DNA of 64,000 nt from an uncultured Gemmatimonadota bacterium (GTDB taxonomy: Bacteria > Gemmatimonadota > Gemmatimonadetes > Gemmatimonadales > Gemmatimonadaceae): positions 1-64,000 of the forward strand of contig CAMLDY010000001.1 in the NCBI GenBank assembly GCA_946478895.1, in the 5' to 3' direction. The position numbers were made by a program, and so were the translations under genes. How positions within the stretch are numbered: the stretch's first letter is position 1; every line of letters begins with the position of its first letter. Of this stretch, positions 60,469 through 64,000 are shown piece after piece. Below the pieces are notes generated by a model, which was not told where the DNA came from, did no database searches, and saw only the letters and a list, made by a program, of their open reading frames with translations.

Positions 60469-60957
60469 CTATTTGTCGGCAAACCAGGATACGATGCGCT
60501 CGAGACCACGCTGATCATCCGCGTCGAAACCATCGAGCCGCTCGGAATCTATGTCCAGAACACCGACAAGATCACCCTGGCCATTGAGCACGGGTACCAC
60601 GATCTCCGATCGTGACCGAGCGTCACAGGTAATGTGCCCCGGAAACGTGGTCACATCGGGCACGATGATCGTGTGCCGCTCTGCTGCAGCTGCCCCGCAC
60701 ACACCCTGTCCGAAAGCGATCTCCAAACACCCGAGGCTTCCCTGATAGGGACCGACCCGCAGCAGCTGTCCCGGAATTACCGCCCGGTAAAAACCAGTCC
60801 AGAGGTGACCGAACGAATGGTGCAGCAACGCTGCAACCGTAGCCATTGCCGTAACATCGTCGCCGATTCCCTCGAGGATGGCGTCGGCGTGGCCTTTGAG
60901 CTCCTCGTACGCGCGTGGCTTGGGTACATATCTGAGATCGGGAATCGTCTCTGCCAT
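60469..60957 (-). CDS. msrC: Free methionine-(R)-sulfoxide reductase (GAF type)
   Basis: A 162-residue GAF-domain enzyme. The three redox cysteines line up with E. coli fRMsr: one in GCLEIAF, one in GQGVCGAAAAE and one in GHITCDARSRSEIVVPV. The N-terminal HHSFGHLWTGFYRA is also typical. It reduces free Met-R-sulfoxide in the cytosol. It lies six bases after the BY-kinase-like gene on the same strand. Confidence 0.92.
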   Translation of the reverse strand: MAETIPDLRYVPKPRAYEELKGHADAILEGIGDDVTAMATVAALLHHSFGHLWTGFYRAVIPGQLLRVGPYQGSLGCLEIAFGQGVCGAAAAERHTIIVPDVTTFPGHITCDARSRSEIVVPVLNGQGDLVGVLDIDSERLDGFDADDQRGLERIVSWFADK

Positions 60958-60963
60958 TTCAGG

Positions 60964-62688
60964 CTAACGCGCGGCCGCCAGCTCCGGCTGGAACGCTCCT
61001 GACTGCCGTGTAGCGCCCAGCATTTCCTCGCGCGTCTCCAGCTGTGGCATTTCCGCATCCCAGAGCACCAGCCCATGCACCCGCATGTCAGCGCCACGCA
61101 AGCCGTCGACGGCACTCTTCAGCCCGCTCACAGTTGCGTGCGCGATCCGCGCGCAGAGAATCACATCCGGCGCGGGGATTATGCTGTTGGCGCTACGCTG
61201 TACGTAGCTAGTGGGGGCCGCGATGATGATGAAGTCATAGCGTCGCTGCATCCGCGCGAGCTCTTTGCGGACTTCTTCAACCACCTCGGCGTCGGGCATT
61301 CCGGCACGACGCGTCCCGCTCGGCAGCACATCCAATGGTCGATCGCGTCCAATCGTGGTCGGTACGATTGCTTCGGGCCATGTCGCCCCGCCAGTAATGA
61401 TTCCAGAGAGACCCGGATCCGGCCGAATTCTGAGCACGCTGGCGACACTGCAGGTCGTTGGATCTACATCGACCAGCAGGGTACTTCTTGCCTCGTATGC
61501 CGCGGATGCAGCGAGGTTGGCAGCGACGGTTGCCACAATGCCTGGATCGTCACCGGTAATCGTTACGATCGGGACACTGGCTTCGACCGATGCGATGTGC
61601 AGATACAGAGTCCGGTAGCTCTCCGACACTACGTCGATGAGTGGTGGCGCTTCGACATCAGCTTGTCTCCGGCTTCGCTCGACAACGACTTCCGGAGGCT
61701 TGATCACGGTAAGGACGCGTGCGCCGGTTATCTGTTCGGCTTCCCGCGGATCAGCGATGTGCGGACGCTTGAGCTCTGTTCCGAACGAAGCGGCGAAACC
61801 AACGGCCAGCGCCAGCACGGCGGCGGCGGCGAGCATCGCCCAGGGCGGAGCGCCAACGTTCGCCAGCTCTCGGGCTCGTGCGGTTTCCCGATCGATCCGG
61901 ATGTTCTTTTGATTGATCTGATCCAGCTGCCGGGTGGCAGCCGTGACGTTCTGCTGCGCCACGGAACGTTGCGCAAGCAGCTTCATCGTGTCGACGGTGA
62001 TGACAGGCTTTACTACGGGTGCCGGCGTAGGCCGGATCAGGGCAAGCTTGCCGCGCACCTCGCCCCTTTTTGCATCTGCTATCCCCTGGATCTGGCGGCC
62101 GATGGCTGTCGCTCTGGACGTCAGTGACAGGTACACCGGATCGACACCGCCGACGGCGCCGAATGCGTTCCGTTCCCGCTCGATATCAGCCAGAGAATCG
62201 AGCAGAACGCGCACTCGCGGATCAGCCGCGACGCTCGGCGAAGCGGCAAGCGCGCGATAAGAGGTGGGCAGGGGAGCGTTCTCTGCTCGGTCGATCAGGC
62301 GGTTAAGGGTCGCCAACTCGGCGCTCAGCGAATCGCGCTGCGCCCGTACTGCTGGCGGGAAAGTGTCGATGACCGTAACGGGAACGGGCATCAGGGCCCG
62401 GCGGGTTGCATCGAGTACCGAATCGACCGATCTCAGCTCCGTGAGCGAACGGTCTCGCGCCGCAACAATGGGCGCCGAATCAGTAGGCGTCTCGATTCTG
62501 GCCGCGACCTCCTGAGCCTTCCGGGATGCGTTCCGTGGGACCAGCACGAACGCGATCAGCGCCCCGATGAAGACCACGCCCCCGACGATCCCGAAAACCA
62601 CGACCCGGCGCAGCGCGTTCCTCGCACGCGCGGCCATCCAGAGATAGGCAGAGCCGCCGCTCATCCGGGCGATGCTATGAACGTTCAT
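60964..62688 (-). CDS. Wzz/BY-kinase-like chain-length protein with degenerate ATP site
   Basis: A 574-residue protein with a membrane helix near the N-terminus (VVVFGIVGGVVFIGALIAFVLV), a long periplasmic coiled coil, a second helix (AMLAAAAVLALAVGFAASF, ~285-303) and a cytoplasmic CpsD/Wzc-like domain. The Walker A position reads TITGDDPGIVATVAANLA, without the GKS/T of active kinases, while the LLVDVDP (Walker A') strand is kept. There is no Tyr-rich tail. It may be a regulatory pseudokinase for polysaccharide length; function is inferred from architecture. It heads a probable three-gene unit with msrC and the HD gene. Confidence 0.78.
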   Translation of the reverse strand: MNVHSIARMSGGSAYLWMAARARNALRRVVVFGIVGGVVFIGALIAFVLVPRNASRKAQEVAARIETPTDSAPIVAARDRSLTELRSVDSVLDATRRALMPVPVTVIDTFPPAVRAQRDSLSAELATLNRLIDRAENAPLPTSYRALAASPSVAADPRVRVLLDSLADIERERNAFGAVGGVDPVYLSLTSRATAIGRQIQGIADAKRGEVRGKLALIRPTPAPVVKPVITVDTMKLLAQRSVAQQNVTAATRQLDQINQKNIRIDRETARARELANVGAPPWAMLAAAAVLALAVGFAASFGTELKRPHIADPREAEQITGARVLTVIKPPEVVVERSRRQADVEAPPLIDVVSESYRTLYLHIASVEASVPIVTITGDDPGIVATVAANLAASAAYEARSTLLVDVDPTTCSVASVLRIRPDPGLSGIITGGATWPEAIVPTTIGRDRPLDVLPSGTRRAGMPDAEVVEEVRKELARMQRRYDFIIIAAPTSYVQRSANSIIPAPDVILCARIAHATVSGLKSAVDGLRGADMRVHGLVLWDAEMPQLETREEMLGATRQSGAFQPELAAAR

Positions 62689-62842
62689 CGAGTCAAAGAT
62701 TCACTGAGTCGGGGGCAGGCGCGAGGGGAGCGGCCAACGGGACTGTAACCGATCGGACGTTGCCACTGCGTTAGGTCTTCCCAATGCCCTCCAATCTAAG
62801 GGTTGGCGGGCATTTGGCAGCACGGAAAAGTCCTGTTGCGTG

Positions 62843-62872
62843 AAAAAGGCGGAGCCGCGGCTCCGCCTTTTG
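62843..62872 (-). terminator. Rho-independent terminator behind the cupredoxin gene
   Basis: AAAAGGCGGAGCC / GGCTCCGCCTTTT, 13-base stem with a very tight loop; A and T tracts on both sides could allow bidirectional use. It ends the minus-strand gene starting at 63427. Confidence 0.88.
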
Positions 62873-62890
62873 TTGCGTTAACCAGCAGCA

Positions 62891-63427
62891 CTACTGGACG
62901 GTAATAGTCCCCTTCATGCCAAGGGCAAGGTGCGGAGTGCAGTGGAACGGGTATTGACCCGGCTTGATTTTCGCGAACGAGATCGTCACCGACTCGCCGG
63001 GATTCATCTTCATGTTGCTGGACAGCTCGCTCATCTTGTCCGTACCCATGTTTGCATCGAGCTGGCCTTTGACATCAGCCGGGATGGTGGCTGGATCGAA
63101 AGCCACGTTGTGCGGTCCGCCGCTCACAACGACGAACTTGATGCCGTCACCCTGCTTCACGGTGATGTTCGCAGGCTCGAAGCGATAGCCCTTGGCGTCA
63201 CCGACCATGTTGACGGTCTTGGTTGTACCGGTGATCGGCGCCATCGTGCCCGTTGCACCGGTGCTGGTACCGGACGTCGTCGCTGACGCGCCGCCGGTGG
63301 TTGCCGTCGTCGTCGTCGCGCTGGTGTCGACAGCGACGTGCGTTGTATCGCCAGGCTTGTTTTCGCCGCCTGCGCAAGCGCTGAGCATCATGAATCCAAC
63401 TGCAACCGCGAATCCTTGGAACTGCAT
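62891..63427 (-). CDS. Cupredoxin (plastocyanin/azurin-like) lipoprotein
   Basis: A 178-residue lipoprotein from the ATG at 63427, with lipobox MMLSAC. A Thr/Ala-rich linker (~25-75) joins it to a blue-copper domain. Type 1 copper ligands are seen in GGPHNVAF (His) and FHCTPHLALGMKG (Cys, His, Met). It is probably an electron carrier tethered to the envelope. The frame to 63586 is longer but lacks a signal at its start. Confidence 0.9.
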   Translation of the reverse strand: MQFQGFAVAVGFMMLSACAGGENKPGDTTHVAVDTSATTTTATTGGASATTSGTSTGATGTMAPITGTTKTVNMVGDAKGYRFEPANITVKQGDGIKFVVVSGGPHNVAFDPATIPADVKGQLDANMGTDKMSELSSNMKMNPGESVTISFAKIKPGQYPFHCTPHLALGMKGTITVQ

Positions 63428-63576
63428 CGTTTGTGGCCTCCAGAGCCGTACAGTAGTGCACTTACAGGAATGCAACTTTCCCTCGGAGTTTGTGAATTTA
63501 TTCACAAGCTCGCCGACATGCAATGAATGCGGCACTTTCGTCTCATGATCCGTGCCCTCATGTCGCGCGACGCCAG

Positions 63577-64000
63577 ATGATCGCAATTCCCGCGCTCGAT
63601 CTTCGCGGAGGAGCGTGCGTGCAGCTCGCCGCAGGATCCTACGACCAGGAGTTGATTCGCATTCCGGATCCCGTCGGCGTCGCAGTTGCCTGGCGACAGT
63701 ACGGCTTCCGACATCTCCATGTCGTCGATCTCGACGCAGTTGCGGGACGCGGAAACAACTCGACGGAAGTTCAGAGCATCCTCGGCACGACCGACGTGGA
63801 GATTCAGGTCGGAGGTGGCGTGCGCAGCAGCGCGGCGATTCAGCAGCTTCTCAATGACGGTTCGCAGCGCGTGGTCATCGGTACGCGCGCGCTGGAAGAT
63901 CCTGACTGGCTCGCCGACATGGCGACGCTATTTCCAGGCTCGATCGTCGTCGCAGCCGACGTCCGAGGTCGGAAAGTTTTGTCTCACGGCTGGACCCGCA
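63577..64000 (+). CDS. hisA: Phosphoribosylformimino-AICAR ribotide isomerase, 5' part (runs off window)
   Basis: The first ~141 codons of a TIM-barrel histidine synthesis enzyme. It begins MIAIPALDLRGGACVQLAAGSYDQE, with the catalytic Asp in the first strand, then HLHVVDLDAVAGRG, VQVGGGVRS-type EIQVGGGVRSSAAIQQLL, RVVIGTRALEDPDWL and VVAADVRGRKVLSHGWTR. HisA and HisF are similar; the PALDLRGG opening and ADVRGRKV favour HisA. The gene continues past base 64000. Confidence 0.93.
   Translation, partial: MIAIPALDLRGGACVQLAAGSYDQELIRIPDPVGVAVAWRQYGFRHLHVVDLDAVAGRGNNSTEVQSILGTTDVEIQVGGGVRSSAAIQQLLNDGSQRVVIGTRALEDPDWLADMATLFPGSIVVAADVRGRKVLSHGWTR

Overview
The window looks like chromosomal DNA from a high-GC, Gram-negative-type bacterium. 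Gemmatimonadota is the best guess, made by inference from gene content: lipoprotein-rich envelope proteins, a DUF5916/CBM9 protein, futalosine-route menaquinone synthesis, a type I plus type III glutamine synthetase pair, and Ku/LigD end joining. No phage, insertion sequence or CRISPR array is visible. One tRNA gene (tRNA-Cys) is present. Almost the whole window is coding, and many genes overlap their neighbour by 1-11 bases.

Layout. 1-10.1 kb: a partial outer-membrane DUF5916 protein, a threonine dehydratase-type enzyme, a retropepsin-like protease, tRNA-Cys, DUF4112, a beta-propeller/phosphoesterase lipoprotein, a GNAT acetyltransferase, an endonuclease III-like enzyme and a large M30-like metalloprotease lipoprotein. 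10.2-16.5 kb: a PAP2 phosphatase, small basic and SWIM proteins, a CDP-alcohol phosphatidyltransferase, and divergent glnA/glnN with a nested palindrome between them. 16.6-24.1 kb: a zinc-ribbon protein, MqnD, a GAF/PAS histidine kinase with an HD-GYP response regulator, a low-complexity acidic/basic protein, an alpha/beta hydrolase and a MerR-like regulator. 24.1-37.8 kb: Lhr helicase with a PLD/cardiolipin synthase, a plasmid-type replication initiator homologue, an S41 protease, cold-shock protein, then ku-ligD. 37.8-50.2 kb: a Nudix-type regulator, YggX-like protein and desaturase, an M1 peptidase, an NHL-repeat thioredoxin-like protein, an MBL hydrolase, a histone-like SRK-rich protein, an esterase, a Crp/Fnr regulator, an M28 peptidase and a Smr protein. 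50.3-56.6 kb: arginine genes argDBC (minus) divergent from argR-argG-argH (plus), with candidate ARG boxes. 56.6-64 kb: an outer-membrane barrel, an HTH/AT-hook protein with a perfect palindrome at its start, a second cold-shock protein, ispG, a three-gene set (BY-kinase-like, free Met-sulfoxide reductase, HD hydrolase), a cupredoxin lipoprotein and the start of hisA.

The most notable observation is at 42383-43816. An NHLRC2-like thioredoxin/NHL-repeat gene carries an in-frame TGA exactly where the first Cys of the CxxC redox motif belongs (U-I-N-C). A perfect 7-bp hairpin follows it, with geometry fitting a bacterial SECIS element. Reading through the TGA restores a 477-residue protein, so this is very probably a selenoprotein that automatic annotation would split or truncate.
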